From: a bacterium
GTDB lineage: Bacteria > SZUA-79 > Acidulodesulfobacterales > Acidulodesulfobacteraceae
Assembly: GCA_021845685.1 (NCBI GenBank)
Contig: JAJZVN010000001.1
Location: forward strand, 164,573-228,198
Length of the DNA stretch: 63,626 bases
Direction: 5' to 3'
Shown: positions 36,332-46,296 of the stretch, one piece after another
Layout of the letters: every line of letters starts with the position of its first letter
Numbering within the stretch: the first letter of the stretch is position 1
Position numbers and translations under genes: made by a program
The notes under the pieces: generated by a model
The model's database searches: none
The model's input: only the letters and a program-made list of their open reading frames with translations
Told to the model about the DNA's origin: nothing

Positions 36332-37009
36332 ATGGAATATGATGAAAACGGAGTTAGTATTGTCTCTAATGAATTCAAAAAAGAAATTTTTGAAGAAGCA
36401 AAAAAAGATTTTAGATATGAAGAGTATGTAAAAGGATGTCTTAATTGCGGAGTGTGTACGGGAGGTTGTCCGCCTCACAGGTTTTTTGATTTTTCTCCGA
36501 GAATGGTTCTTCAAAATTGCAAATCAAATGACCCTGAACTTGTATGGGGAATGATGGACGAGTATGTCTGGGCTTGTTTTCAGTGTTTTACATGCGCTAT
36601 GATTTGTCCTTTTTTAAATAATCCGGGCGGCGTTATTGCAATATTAAGAGAAATTTCTGTAAGAAGAGGGTTCGAATCTGCAAAAAAAGTTTTAAAACCA
36701 TACTCCCGCGTTCTTTTGAAATTAACCGCTTATGGAAATCAATTATCTCCGGATATGATTCAGCCTGATTTTTTCCCCGATTGGGGACCGCATATAGTAT
36801 ATGCCTCTCAAGATTTGCCGTTAAAAAGAAAAGCTATTCCGATGCCTACGCTTCAAGTTACAAATCTTGCATGGGATGTTGCTCCAGAAGCTATGAAAGA
36901 ACTTTATACTATTTTTGAAGAAGCAGGTGTGTTTAAAATTATAGAAGTGGTAGACCCTGCATTATATGAAATAATTCAGGATATTGTTGATGATGTTAGA
37001 AGCGAATAA
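36332..37009 (+). CDS. hdrC1: sHdr complex iron-sulfur subunit C1
   Basis: This HdrC-type ferredoxin-like protein of the sulfur-oxidising heterodisulfide reductase system binds two [4Fe-4S] clusters: Cys36/39/42/46 (CLNCGVCTGGCPP) and Cys82/85/88/92 (CFQCFTCAMICP). It would relay electrons within the complex. The gene order hdrC1-hdrB1-hdrA-hyp-hdrC2-hdrB2 matches the sHdr clusters known from bacterial sulfur oxidisers. AGGAGG precedes the ATG. Confidence 0.88.
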   Translation: MEYDENGVSIVSNEFKKEIFEEAKKDFRYEEYVKGCLNCGVCTGGCPPHRFFDFSPRMVLQNCKSNDPELVWGMMDEYVWACFQCFTCAMICPFLNNPGGVIAILREISVRRGFESAKKVLKPYSRVLLKLTAYGNQLSPDMIQPDFFPDWGPHIVYASQDLPLKRKAIPMPTLQVTNLAWDVAPEAMKELYTIFEEAGVFKIIEVVDPALYEIIQDIVDDVRSE

Positions 37010-37146
37010 GTGTGAATAAGATTAATTTTTTAGATACAATATTTATTATATAAACATTGTAAACTTAAACTGACATATAATAATAGTATTAATGTATAAT
37101 TTTTTTTGAAATACTATATTATTTTAATTAATCGGGAGAACATAAT

Positions 37147-38343
37147 ATGGCTATTGAAATCAGAAACAGATTGGGACTTGCCGATGTTAAATCAGATTTT
37201 AGACATATTGCAGGCAGAAAAATTGAAAATATTCATGAGGAGCTTTTAGAACTGGAAGCAAAAGGAGAAATAAAAGTAATTCACATTACGGATAAAAACA
37301 AACCGATTGAAGCCGAAACCTTATTTGGACGGAAAAAGAAAATACCTACAACTAAATTGTGGCATCATAAATCTTGCGGTCAATGCGGCAATATTCCGGG
37401 TTATCCTGTATCTCTCTTATGGTTTATGAATAAATTCGGCACCGAATATATAGATGAAAAAAATCAAACATCTTGTACGGCATGGAATTACCACGGGTCT
37501 GCTACTTCTAATCCTGTCGGTCTTGCCGCCGTTGCAGTCAGAAATTTTCACAGGGCTTATGAGTTAGGACTATTTCCGTTGATACATTGCGCAACCTCTT
37601 TTGGCGATTATAAAGAAATGCGCAACCTTCTTGTTGAAAATAAAGAATTAAGAGACGAAGTAAGAAGAATAATGCATAAAATAGGCAGAGAGCTTATACT
37701 TCCTGAAGAAATTGTTCATTATAGCGAATGGGTTCACGTTATGAGATTTGAAATTGCAAAATTAAAAAAATATGACTTAAGCAATATTATTACTACGGTC
37801 CATCCTGCTTGCCACTGCTATAAAATGATTCCTGAAGATTGTATTTACGACAAAGATATTTACGCAGGAAAAAGAACTGCTGTTTCGACGGGCGTTGCTC
37901 TTGCTTTGGGAGCTCAGGTTGCCGATTATTCAACATGGTACGATTGCTGCGGGTTTGGATTCAGACATATTTTAACGGAGAGAGAAGCTTCCAGATCGTT
38001 TGTAATGGACAGAAAAATAAGACCTATGGTACGAGAAGCTAATTCCGATGTTTGTATAACGCAAGATACGGGATGCACCACAACTCTTGATAAAAATCAA
38101 TGGATAGGAAAAGCCATGGGTTATACCGAACAGGTTCCCGTTATGGCGGATGTTATGTTTGCTGCGCTTGCCTGCGGAGCGGATGTCTATAAAATAGTGC
38201 AGCTTCAATGGCATACGACAGATTGGAGACCGTTATGCGAAAAAATGGGAATTGACTGGAAAAAGTCGGAAGAAGAATATAAAGCTTATTTAGAACAACT
38301 GAGAGCAGGCGGAAAACCGGAAAATTTATATGAATACGCATAA
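37147..38343 (+). CDS. hdrB1: sHdr complex subunit B1 (CCG-domain iron-sulfur protein)
   Basis: HdrB-type subunits hold noncubane [4Fe-4S] clusters at the disulfide-handling site. Cys-rich stretches HKSCGQCGNIPG, QTSCTAWNYHG, HPACHCYKM, WYDCCGFGF and QDTGCTTT fit the CCG-domain pattern. The 398-residue length fits sHdrB1. It is 137 nt after hdrC1 and has its own GGGAG site. In the sHdr model the complex oxidises sulfane sulfur bound to a lipoate-binding protein; no such carrier gene is in the window. Confidence 0.87.
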   Translation: MAIEIRNRLGLADVKSDFRHIAGRKIENIHEELLELEAKGEIKVIHITDKNKPIEAETLFGRKKKIPTTKLWHHKSCGQCGNIPGYPVSLLWFMNKFGTEYIDEKNQTSCTAWNYHGSATSNPVGLAAVAVRNFHRAYELGLFPLIHCATSFGDYKEMRNLLVENKELRDEVRRIMHKIGRELILPEEIVHYSEWVHVMRFEIAKLKKYDLSNIITTVHPACHCYKMIPEDCIYDKDIYAGKRTAVSTGVALALGAQVADYSTWYDCCGFGFRHILTEREASRSFVMDRKIRPMVREANSDVCITQDTGCTTTLDKNQWIGKAMGYTEQVPVMADVMFAALACGADVYKIVQLQWHTTDWRPLCEKMGIDWKKSEEEYKAYLEQLRAGGKPENLYEYA

Positions 38344-38546
38344 TTAATTATGATTTAATAATTAAATTTAACAACATATAAATTAATACTACTATAATAA
38401 TAGGCTAATACTATTATAATTTGTATGATAAATTAAACAATACAATAATTAAACAATATATATAAAATATATAATAGTTTATTATTAATCATAACTATTT
38501 ATTTACATTTTAAATATAATTTATATTTAAAAAAAGGAGGCATTAT

Positions 38547-39590
38547 ATGGCTGAAAATATTCTTGTTATCGGCGGCGGTCCCGCAGGGCTTCATGCCGCT
38601 ATTGAACTTGCTGAGTTAGGCGTTAATGTCAGCTTAGTAGAAAGAGATACGTTCTTAGGAGGAAATCCAAAAAAATTTAAATATAAGTATTTATTCCCTG
38701 ACCTTCAGCCTGCCGACGATGTTATAGGCGAATTAATCAGACGTGCGGAATCCAACGGCAATATAAAAAAATACCTTTCGGCAAATGTAGAAAGCTTTAA
38801 AGAAGAAGGCAAAAAATTTAATGCCGTGATAAAATCGGATTCCGGTTCCGAAACTAAAACATTTGATTCTGTGATAGTTGCAACGGGTTTTGAGCATTTT
38901 GACCCTGCGAAAGATTCTAAATATTCTTATCAATTATTTGATGATGTTATAGATATTAAAGATTTAGAAAGAATGATGGGCGAAGAAAATTTTAATAGAC
39001 CTTCAAACGGAAAACCTCCTAAGAATGTGGCTATAATTTTGTGCGTCGGTTCAAGAGACAGACATGTAGGAAATCAATATTGTTCAAGGGTATGCTGCAC
39101 CGTGTCGGTTAAACAAGCCATAGAGATTAGAGAGCATTTTCCTCAAACAGAGGTTTATATATTTTATATGGATATAAGAACCTATGGTTTTTATGAAGAT
39201 TTATACTGGAAAGCTATGGAAGAACACGATGTTCAGATAGTAAAAGGCAGAGTTGCCGAAATTACCTCAGGACCTGATAATACGGTAATATGCAAAGGCG
39301 AAGATACTCTATTAAGAGGACCTTTTGAAATACCTTTTGATATGGTCGTTTTAGCTTCGGGAATGGAAGGCGGACCTCAATCACCTGAAATGGCAAATAA
39401 ATTAGGCATAGAACTTGACGAGCATGGATTTTTAAAATACGCGAATGTAACTCTTTCGCCGTGCAAATCAAATAAAGACGGAATATTTCTGGCGGGAGCT
39501 TGCACTGGACCTAAAGCGATTGCAGATGCAATAATTGAAGGCGGAGCTGCCGCTATGAATGCTTATATATATGCTAAGAAAAATTCTTAA
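38547..39590 (+). CDS. hdrA: sHdr complex flavoprotein subunit A
   Basis: This FAD-binding core subunit has an N-terminal dinucleotide site VIGGGPAGLHAAIELAELG and the cluster-binding CVGSRDRHVGNQYCSRVCC region at about 170-188. The end GIFLAGACTGPKAIADAI is also typical. At 347 residues it is the compact sHdrA form rather than the longer methanogen HdrA. AAGGAGG lies close to the ATG. Confidence 0.9.
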   Translation: MAENILVIGGGPAGLHAAIELAELGVNVSLVERDTFLGGNPKKFKYKYLFPDLQPADDVIGELIRRAESNGNIKKYLSANVESFKEEGKKFNAVIKSDSGSETKTFDSVIVATGFEHFDPAKDSKYSYQLFDDVIDIKDLERMMGEENFNRPSNGKPPKNVAIILCVGSRDRHVGNQYCSRVCCTVSVKQAIEIREHFPQTEVYIFYMDIRTYGFYEDLYWKAMEEHDVQIVKGRVAEITSGPDNTVICKGEDTLLRGPFEIPFDMVVLASGMEGGPQSPEMANKLGIELDEHGFLKYANVTLSPCKSNKDGIFLAGACTGPKAIADAIIEGGAAAMNAYIYAKKNS

Positions 39591-39798
39591 GTTTATAATT
39601 TATTAAGTTTGTATATGATTATATTAAAAAAATATTTTATTGTTTAGATTTAGATTTTGTTTAAATTATATTAAATTAACGCTGGTTTAAACAATGTTTA
39701 AATATTTAAAGGTATATAGCTAATAGCGGCGGTTTAAAAAATTTTCATTATTATTTGTTATTTCATTTTTTATATTTTATAAATTTTATTAACACTCT

Positions 39799-40527
39799 AT
39801 GCCTTATATATTAAAAAATAATAAAATAGATTCAAGATATGAAATTAAATTTTTTGAAATAATCAGAGAAAATTTAAATAATGAAAAATTAAATGAACTT
39901 TATATGCTTTTAGACAAAAAGTCTAATATAATAAAAGATTTTATTAATAGCTTAAACTTAAATAATCCGGATTTTGAATATATTTTATCTTTAGTATTTT
40001 CAATACGAAGGCATAAGAAAAAAATATTAGACACGATAAGCGATAAAAATTTAATTTCGGCATTCAATGTTTTTAAGGGGAAAAAATCTCAAGAAATAAA
40101 GGTGGGGAAATTTCTTGAGATTTTAGACTACGATGATGTTGTAGTCAAGAGAGACCTTGCGTTTGAAATTTTGCATTTTCTTGAACCTGAAAATAATATT
40201 TTATGGACGACATGGATTTATAAACAGGATAACGGAACAGGTTCGCTGCCGTATATGGCTGATTTTTTAAAAAGGACATGGGACGGAAATGCATATATAA
40301 TGCCGTTTACATATAGAGAAATGCGGGATGAAATAGATTATCTTTATGAGCTTGCATATAAAAATGGATTTAATATTAAACCTCCGTTCGGAACTGATAT
40401 CTTGCTGGCTTATATGTATGCAGACTATGTTTTTAAAATGGTTTATGCCGAATCTAAATCTTTATCTGTAGGTGTTCCCGACGGATATACTTTGATGAAA
40501 AAATTATTAGGAATTGAAAAAATATAA
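39799..40527 (+). CDS. Conserved sHdr-associated protein (hyp position)
   Basis: This 242-residue protein has no cysteine motif or membrane segment. It occupies the exact place of the conserved hypothetical gene between hdrA and hdrC2 in sHdr clusters. Recognisable stretches are DDVVVKRDLAFEILHFLEPE and DNGTGSLPYMADFLKRTWDG. The N-terminal third is Asn/Lys-rich and probably variable. Function is unknown; position suggests a dedicated partner of the complex. No strong ribosome site was seen. Confidence 0.7.
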   Translation: MPYILKNNKIDSRYEIKFFEIIRENLNNEKLNELYMLLDKKSNIIKDFINSLNLNNPDFEYILSLVFSIRRHKKKILDTISDKNLISAFNVFKGKKSQEIKVGKFLEILDYDDVVVKRDLAFEILHFLEPENNILWTTWIYKQDNGTGSLPYMADFLKRTWDGNAYIMPFTYREMRDEIDYLYELAYKNGFNIKPPFGTDILLAYMYADYVFKMVYAESKSLSVGVPDGYTLMKKLLGIEKI

Positions 40528-40747
40528 TGCAAATAATGCAAATGTTTTATTAAACCTAAATACAGATTTAGGATATAATATTTTAGATTCGCGCCTGTGT
40601 GGTGGGAATGACTCAGCATAAATTTAATAAAACTCAAAGTTGAAGTTGCATTATCTATTGACAATGAGCGGAATGATTTAGTGTAAATTTAATATATTAA
40701 TCAATTTAATTTAATCAATTTAATTTTGCAATCAGATTGGAGGCATT

Positions 40748-41530
40748 ATGGCTGAAGAGCATAATAAAAATAGCGTAAGACCTGTTGCTGAAAAAGGCGA
40801 ACATATAATAGCAAGGCATCTGATAGACGACGATGCAATTAAAGAAGAAAAAAATCTTGTTATTGACGGGGTGGATGTCTCAGGCAGGTGGAATACATTT
40901 ATTGAAACAAGAGTCGATTCCGAATATGACAGAAGTTTTTTTGATGAAATTCAAAAAACAGTTGTCGGTTCAAGAATTAACAGATGCTGGCAATGCGGAA
41001 TGTGTACGGCAAGCTGCACTGTAACCCCGTTATATAGAAGATTTAACCCTCGCTCCTTTATATATATGATGCAGCTTGGCAATTTAAAGCAATTAAAAAA
41101 ATATGTAGATGTTGCATGGCGCTGCGTAGGATGCTATAAATGTTCACAAAGATGCCCTAAACAGGTTAATCCGGCAGAAATGATGGAAGCGCTTGCTCTT
41201 TTAATAAAAAAATATTTTCCCGAAGAGATTAAATCTAAACATCAATTAATAATTGATGAAGAAGTTAAAAAAATATATGAAGGTATGATATTAGGACATG
41301 GCAGATTAGATCTTGCAAATCTTCATACTTCTGCTATGAGAAAAATGGGTAAAACTTCTGAACTGTTGAGCGATAAAGATGAAAGAGGCGCTATTTTTAA
41401 AATGATGAAAGACGGTAGGGCATTGTCCGTTTTAAGGCTCGGAAAACCACACAAATGGCATAAATCAAAAGACGCTATTGATAAATACCTACAAAATACG
41501 GGAACTCTTGAGCAGGAAAGCCAAGTATAA
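40748..41530 (+). CDS. hdrC2: sHdr complex iron-sulfur subunit C2
   Basis: This second HdrC-type subunit has two [4Fe-4S] motifs: Cys80/83/86/90 (CWQCGMCTASC) and Cys126/129/132/136 (CVGCYKCSQRCPK). The 260-residue protein has an N-terminal extension of about 70 residues before the first motif. GGAGGC lies 6 nt before the ATG. Confidence 0.87.
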   Translation: MAEEHNKNSVRPVAEKGEHIIARHLIDDDAIKEEKNLVIDGVDVSGRWNTFIETRVDSEYDRSFFDEIQKTVVGSRINRCWQCGMCTASCTVTPLYRRFNPRSFIYMMQLGNLKQLKKYVDVAWRCVGCYKCSQRCPKQVNPAEMMEALALLIKKYFPEEIKSKHQLIIDEEVKKIYEGMILGHGRLDLANLHTSAMRKMGKTSELLSDKDERGAIFKMMKDGRALSVLRLGKPHKWHKSKDAIDKYLQNTGTLEQESQV

Positions 41531-41610
41531 GAAAGCATAACAACAAGTATTAAAATTTTATATAATTATAATTATTTTATAAATAATATAAATATAACAA
41601 TATAAATAAT

Positions 41611-41821
41611 CGATACAACAATATTAATAAATAATTAATATAAAGATATAACGATACAACACAATATTAATAAATAATTAATATAAAGATAAACCGATAC
41701 AATAATATCAATAAATAATTAATATAATGATAAACCGATACAATAATATCAATAAATAATTAATATAAAGATATAACGATACAACACAATATCAATAAAT
41801 AATTAATATAACGATATAACA
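41611..41821 (+). repeat. About 42-bp tandem repeat (five units) between hdrC2 and hdrB2
   Basis: Units beginning CGATACAA start at 41611, 41652, 41695, 41736 and 41777. Each contains AATAAATAATTAATATAA. Small changes distinguish them. There are no spacers, so it is a minisatellite and not a CRISPR. It makes the gap between two genes of one complex almost 400 bp. Confidence 0.95.
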
Positions 41822-41938
41822 GTAAGACGGTATGTAATTTTGTATTTGTATTAGATTATTATTGGATTATGAAGTTAGATTAAAAATAATATAATATAAT
41901 AATAAAATTAACTATAAAACAATGAGGTGATATATAAT

Positions 41939-42862
41939 ATGGAAACTTTAAAAGAAAATCAGGCTGCGTATTATCCCGGATGTGCTTTATTAACTATTGA
42001 CAGAGCTTATAACAATAGCTCTAAATTGGTTTCAAAAAAAATGGGCATAGAATTGGTGGAAATACCAGATTATAATTGCTGCGGTATCGGAGAAATGAAA
42101 TCTAAAGGCGCCGTGTCTTTATATCTGCCGCTGAGAAATATGATGATTGCTAAATCTAAACTCGGAAGCAAAGACCTTGTTATGGCATGCTCCGTCTGCT
42201 ACCATGAATTTACAAGGTCTATTACAAGAGTAAAAGAAAATAAAAAACTTCTCGATGAGGTTAATTTAATTTTAAAAGATGCAGACGAGGAAGAATATGC
42301 TCCCGAAGGCGAAGCGCGTCATATTCTGGAGTTTTTATACAATGAAAAAGGTCCCGACGAAGTTAAAAAAAACACGGTTAAACCATTAAAGGGGATAAAG
42401 GTTGCTCCGTATTACGGCTGTTTATATACAAGACCTTCAATGTATACTTTTGCCGATAAAAAACCAAACTTGGATAATTCCGAAAAACCGCATTTTATGC
42501 ATGATTTTCTTGAAAGCATGGGTGCTGAAATTGTTAGTTACGGTAACGAAGTTCAATGCTGCGGAGGCAGAAATGTAGTTCAGGACGAAGAAACTTCATT
42601 TACTTTATGCTCTCAAACACTTTCAAAAGCAAAGAAAGCAGGAGCTGATTTTCTGGTAGTGATTTGTCCAAAATGTGCAGGGGCTTTAGATGTAAATCAG
42701 CCGAAAATTGTTGAAAAATATGGGGAAGATTCAGAGCTTCCCGTTGTATATCTTACCCAGCTGATGGCATTGGCTTTTGGTTTTTCAGGAAAAGATGCTC
42801 TATTTAGCGATATGATATCAAATCCGTTAAAAGTATTAAAAGAAAAAGGAGGTTTTATTTAA
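41939..42862 (+). CDS. hdrB2: sHdr complex subunit B2 (CCG-domain iron-sulfur protein)
   Basis: This is an HdrB-type subunit of 307 residues with two CCG regions: YYPGCALL with YNCCGIGEM, and YYGCLYTRP with VQCCGGR and CPKCAG. The ATG at 41939 was chosen over an in-frame GTG at 41927 because GAGGTGA (41924-41930) is correctly placed 8 nt before the ATG. The rubrerythrin gene follows after 2 nt, so the two are co-transcribed. Confidence 0.88.
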   Translation: METLKENQAAYYPGCALLTIDRAYNNSSKLVSKKMGIELVEIPDYNCCGIGEMKSKGAVSLYLPLRNMMIAKSKLGSKDLVMACSVCYHEFTRSITRVKENKKLLDEVNLILKDADEEEYAPEGEARHILEFLYNEKGPDEVKKNTVKPLKGIKVAPYYGCLYTRPSMYTFADKKPNLDNSEKPHFMHDFLESMGAEIVSYGNEVQCCGGRNVVQDEETSFTLCSQTLSKAKKAGADFLVVICPKCAGALDVNQPKIVEKYGEDSELPVVYLTQLMALAFGFSGKDALFSDMISNPLKVLKEKGGFI

Positions 42863-42864
42863 TT

Positions 42865-43239
42865 ATGACAAAGACTGAAAAAAACTTGGCGGAAGCTTTT
42901 GCAGGCGAATCGCAGGCGAACAGAAGATATACTGCATGGGCAAGGCAGGCAGATATAGAAGGTTATCCTGAAGCAGCAGAACTTTTCAGGTCTGTTGCCG
43001 AAGGCGAAACAGCCCATGCTTTAGGTCATTTTAATCATATGAAAGGCGTAAAAACTACGGCAGAAAATTTAAAAAAAGCTGCGGAAGGAGAAAGATACGA
43101 GGTAAACGAAATGTATCCGCGTATGGCAAAAGAGGCGCGTGAAGAAGGGTTAGAAGAAATTGCCAAATGGTTTGAAATGGTAGAAAAGGCAGAGAATGCC
43201 CATATGAAAGCTTTTGAAAAAATTTTATCTGAATTATAA
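42865..43239 (+). CDS. Rubrerythrin-like ferritin-fold protein without rubredoxin domain
   Basis: This 124-residue four-helix diiron protein has ligand motifs FAGESQANRRY, EGETAHALGH and EKAENAHMKA. The C-terminal rubredoxin domain of classical rubrerythrin is missing. Its AAAGGAGG site lies in the end of hdrB2. Peroxide detoxification next to an oxygen-sensitive Hdr complex is a sensible role, but this is inferred. Confidence 0.9.
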   Translation: MTKTEKNLAEAFAGESQANRRYTAWARQADIEGYPEAAELFRSVAEGETAHALGHFNHMKGVKTTAENLKKAAEGERYEVNEMYPRMAKEAREEGLEEIAKWFEMVEKAENAHMKAFEKILSEL

Positions 43240-43378
43240 TAATAAACCGTATATAAAATTCATAGAAAAGTTAGGTAATTAACTATATATGTTATATACT
43301 ATATATTATATACTATTTAACATACTATATACTATTTAACGCTTTATGCAATTTTATAAAATAAAATAATTTTAGTGC

Positions 43379-44935
43379 TTAAAATTGTTTTGAGGCAAAT
43401 TTTTTAAATAAATATTTATTTTTATATAGGAAATCATATAAACCGTATATCTTTATTGTTCTAACTTTATGTCCGCTATGGCGTATTGTTAATTTTTTTA
43501 TCAGTTTATATTTTTTAAAATTTTGCAATAATTTTTTCTCTATATGTTTGCCGAATTTTGTATCTATAACATAGAGAAAGTTTCGCCCTTTTTTTGTCTT
43601 AAAATTATTCCACAAAGAATATTCGTTATTTCTTTTAAAGTAATTAAAAGAATATGTTTGCGGTTTCCCTTTTACATAATAGGCAAGTTCGCTTGCTATT
43701 TGAAATCTTCTCGCAGAAATTAAAAATTTGTATTTTTTGTTTGATGCGATAATTTTGTCAACTTCATAACCTAATTTTTTCCACCCTAGAATATCTCTTA
43801 TCGGGCTTTTATCTAATTTAAAGTTTATTATCGGATGAGACGGTTCAATAAAAATCAGTACCGAAAATAAAAGTCCTACAATTATGGAAACAGATAATGC
43901 AGAGACGGCAAGTTTTTTTGAAATACCTTTTTTTGGTTTATTGTTCTTAGTATTATAATATTGAAAAAATAACAAGCTTGCCAGAATATAAGCCGGAAAA
44001 TATAAAAAAACGGGCCAATTAGGCTGTACTTCAGTTTTTGCGCATTGATATACAAAATATATAAACGGTAGCATTGCAGATATAGAAAGAGCTAAATATA
44101 CATCATTTTCATTTTTTATTCCTTTATATAATCCGTAAAACATGGAAAATATTAAAATAATAAAAATAAACGGGGAAAGAATACCGGCTTGAGAACTTAT
44201 AAATAAAAACAAATTATAAATAAATGTATAAAAATTTACATAATTACCGGATAAAGCGAATAAATGTTTTAAGGATACATAATTATTTAAATAATTCCAT
44301 ACAATAACGGGAGAGAATAGGATCAAAGATATTAAAAAAGCAATATACGGTTCTTTTTTAAATAAATATTTTCTATAATTATTGCTAAGCAGGAAGAATA
44401 GAAAAATGACAGGATATAAAAAAACAGCGGTATATTTACTTAGAAGAGCAAATCCTACAGATATTCCTAATAAATAAATATAGTAATCTTTTTTAGATAC
44501 AATTAAATAAATTAAAAAAAAAATTGAAAGAGAAAAAAATAAAAGCTGCGCATTTCCGTAAACAATAAGAATAGATCCTATATTAAATATAGGTATAACA
44601 TTAATCAGAATTGCAGCCCCCAAACTGTATATCTTATTAGACGTTAATTTTTTCAAAATGAAATAGACAAATAAAGAAATAAACAATGAAATTATAGGGG
44701 CGCCTAACCTGACAAAAAATTGAGAATTAAACCTGCCGAAAAAAGTTGTTAATGCAATTATATATGCTATCATTGGAGACATATCGTAATATGAAAGCGA
44801 AAGATGGCGCGACCATTGCCAGTAATATGTTTCTTCCGGAATGAGGTCTATTTGATTAATAAAAATTATTCTAAAAATAAATAAAACAATTAAGAAACCA
44901 AATAAAATGTTTGTTATTAATCTATTTTTGCTCAT
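43379..44935 (-). CDS. Membrane glycosyltransferase of the ArnT/GT39-GT83 type
   Basis: This is a polytopic protein of 518 residues with about 11-12 membrane helices. The first loop LIPEETYYWQWSRHLSLSYYDMSPM matches the acidic catalytic loop of enzymes that use polyprenyl-phosphate sugars (ArnT, PMT). The C-terminal 120 residues are soluble. The likely acceptor is lipid A, a glycan or a protein, but cannot be told. It is divergent from pilM. Confidence 0.85.
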   Translation of the reverse strand: MSKNRLITNILFGFLIVLFIFRIIFINQIDLIPEETYYWQWSRHLSLSYYDMSPMIAYIIALTTFFGRFNSQFFVRLGAPIISLFISLFVYFILKKLTSNKIYSLGAAILINVIPIFNIGSILIVYGNAQLLFFSLSIFFLIYLIVSKKDYYIYLLGISVGFALLSKYTAVFLYPVIFLFFLLSNNYRKYLFKKEPYIAFLISLILFSPVIVWNYLNNYVSLKHLFALSGNYVNFYTFIYNLFLFISSQAGILSPFIFIILIFSMFYGLYKGIKNENDVYLALSISAMLPFIYFVYQCAKTEVQPNWPVFLYFPAYILASLLFFQYYNTKNNKPKKGISKKLAVSALSVSIIVGLLFSVLIFIEPSHPIINFKLDKSPIRDILGWKKLGYEVDKIIASNKKYKFLISARRFQIASELAYYVKGKPQTYSFNYFKRNNEYSLWNNFKTKKGRNFLYVIDTKFGKHIEKKLLQNFKKYKLIKKLTIRHSGHKVRTIKIYGLYDFLYKNKYLFKKFASKQF

Positions 44936-45064
44936 GAATATTTAATAAATAAAATATAATATTTTAGATATATATTTAGATATATTTATAAATAATTAAA
45001 ATAAATATCATATATGATTTTAGTTTAAAATTCAAAATAAAAATATAATTAATTTTAAATTAGA

Positions 45065-45122
45065 TTATTTTTGTTATTTTTTATTAATATTTAATAATAT
45101 TAATAAAAAATAACAAAAATAA
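45065..45122. promoter_or_regulatory. Perfect 27-bp inverted repeat between divergent genes
   Basis: The left arm 45065-45091 (TTATTTTTGTTATTTTTTAT...) is exactly complementary to the right arm 45096-45122, with the 4-nt loop TAAT. It abuts the pilM -35 element. It could extrude as a cruciform, bind a regulator, or end antisense transcripts. Confidence 0.85.
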
Positions 45123-45123
45123 C

Positions 45124-45152
45124 TTGACAATTGTTTAATCTTATTTTATCTT
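45124..45152 (+). promoter_or_regulatory. Candidate sigma-70 promoter of pilMNOPQ
   Basis: A consensus -35 TTGACA at 45124-45129 is followed after 17 nt by TATCTT at 45147-45152. It lies 74 nt before the pilM ATG and directly after the palindrome. Confidence 0.5.
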
Positions 45153-45225
45153 TTAATTATCAGCTCATGTTGTATTAATTTATATTATAATAATTATAAT
45201 AATTATTATTATCGGGTAAATATTT

Positions 45226-46296
45226 ATGGCATTTAAATTTAATTTATCTTTAAAAAAGATAGTGGGTATAGATATAGGATATAGTTCTATAAAAATATTG
45301 GAATTATCTAAATCCGGCAGCAAATACATATTGGATTCCATTGATATAATTGACCTTCCCAGCGGAATTGTTGCCGATGGGTTTATAAAAGATCATGCGT
45401 CGGCAGTTTCATATATTAAAAGTTCTTTTGCGAACCATGATATTAAAGATAAAAATATTATAATATCAATTCCATGCAAATATGTCATCATAAAAAACAT
45501 TGATATGCCTAAAATGAAAGAATCTGAGCTTGACTCAGCTATTTTTTATGAAGCTCAGCAGTACATAACTTACGATATCAAGGAAGTATCGTTTGACTAT
45601 GTGATATTAGGGGATTCCGCTACAGATGCCGGCAGTAATTTGATAATGATTATTGCAGGCAAAGAAGATATTATAAATGACAGAGTGGATTTAATAAATG
45701 AGTGCGGATTACATTCTCCTATAGTAGATGTTGATTGTATAGCGACGGAAAATATGTTTAATTTCAATTATCCGGAAGAGACCGATCAGATAGCAGGAAT
45801 TATAAAAGTAGGTGCGACTGAAACAAATGTCCACATTGTAAATAAAGGTTTTAATCTATTCAGAAGAGACATACCTATCGGGGGTGTTAATATCACCGAA
45901 GAAATAGCAAAAAAATTTCAGATGGATTTTAATGAAGCCGAAAACATTAAAACAGGCGGCATTGAAAAAAGAGATGCAAATTTTAAAACTAATTATATGA
46001 TATTTGCAAATATGATTGTTGCAAGAATAACAACCGAGATACAAAGAACTATAGACTATTTTGCCGCTAATAATGATAAGCAATATCCTAAAAAAATATT
46101 TCTTACAGGAGGTTCAGCCATGCTTACCGGGCTTTCTGGGGATATAGAAACCAAACTGAATATACCTGTCACAATTATTAATCCATTTAGAAAAATAGTG
46201 TTTAATCAAAATATAAGCAATACTAATTTTATAGAAACAAAATCTTCTTCATTTGGAGTTGCGGCAGGTTTAGCAATTAGAGGATTACAACCATGA
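45226..46296 (+). CDS. pilM: Type IV pilus assembly ATPase-fold protein PilM
   Basis: PilM is the actin-like cytoplasmic protein of the type IV pilus alignment complex. It starts VGIDIGYSSIKILEL (phosphate-1 motif) and contains VIIKNIDMPKMKESELDSAI and KKIFLTGGSAMLTGL. The 356-residue length is normal. The stop overlaps the pilN ATG (ATGA). It binds the N-terminus of PilN. Confidence 0.95.
   Translation: MAFKFNLSLKKIVGIDIGYSSIKILELSKSGSKYILDSIDIIDLPSGIVADGFIKDHASAVSYIKSSFANHDIKDKNIIISIPCKYVIIKNIDMPKMKESELDSAIFYEAQQYITYDIKEVSFDYVILGDSATDAGSNLIMIIAGKEDIINDRVDLINECGLHSPIVDVDCIATENMFNFNYPEETDQIAGIIKVGATETNVHIVNKGFNLFRRDIPIGGVNITEEIAKKFQMDFNEAENIKTGGIEKRDANFKTNYMIFANMIVARITTEIQRTIDYFAANNDKQYPKKIFLTGGSAMLTGLSGDIETKLNIPVTIINPFRKIVFNQNISNTNFIETKSSSFGVAAGLAIRGLQP

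Noticed and set aside
41611-41821. Possible CRISPR array between hdrC2 and hdrB2
   Set aside because: The units are contiguous and alike over their whole length, with no unique spacers and no cas genes nearby; it is a minisatellite. The arrays at 34339, 61031 and 63395 were rejected for the same reason.
41927-41938. GTG start for hdrB2 at 41927
   Set aside because: The GTG lies inside the GAGGTGA ribosome site; the ATG at 41939 has correct spacing.
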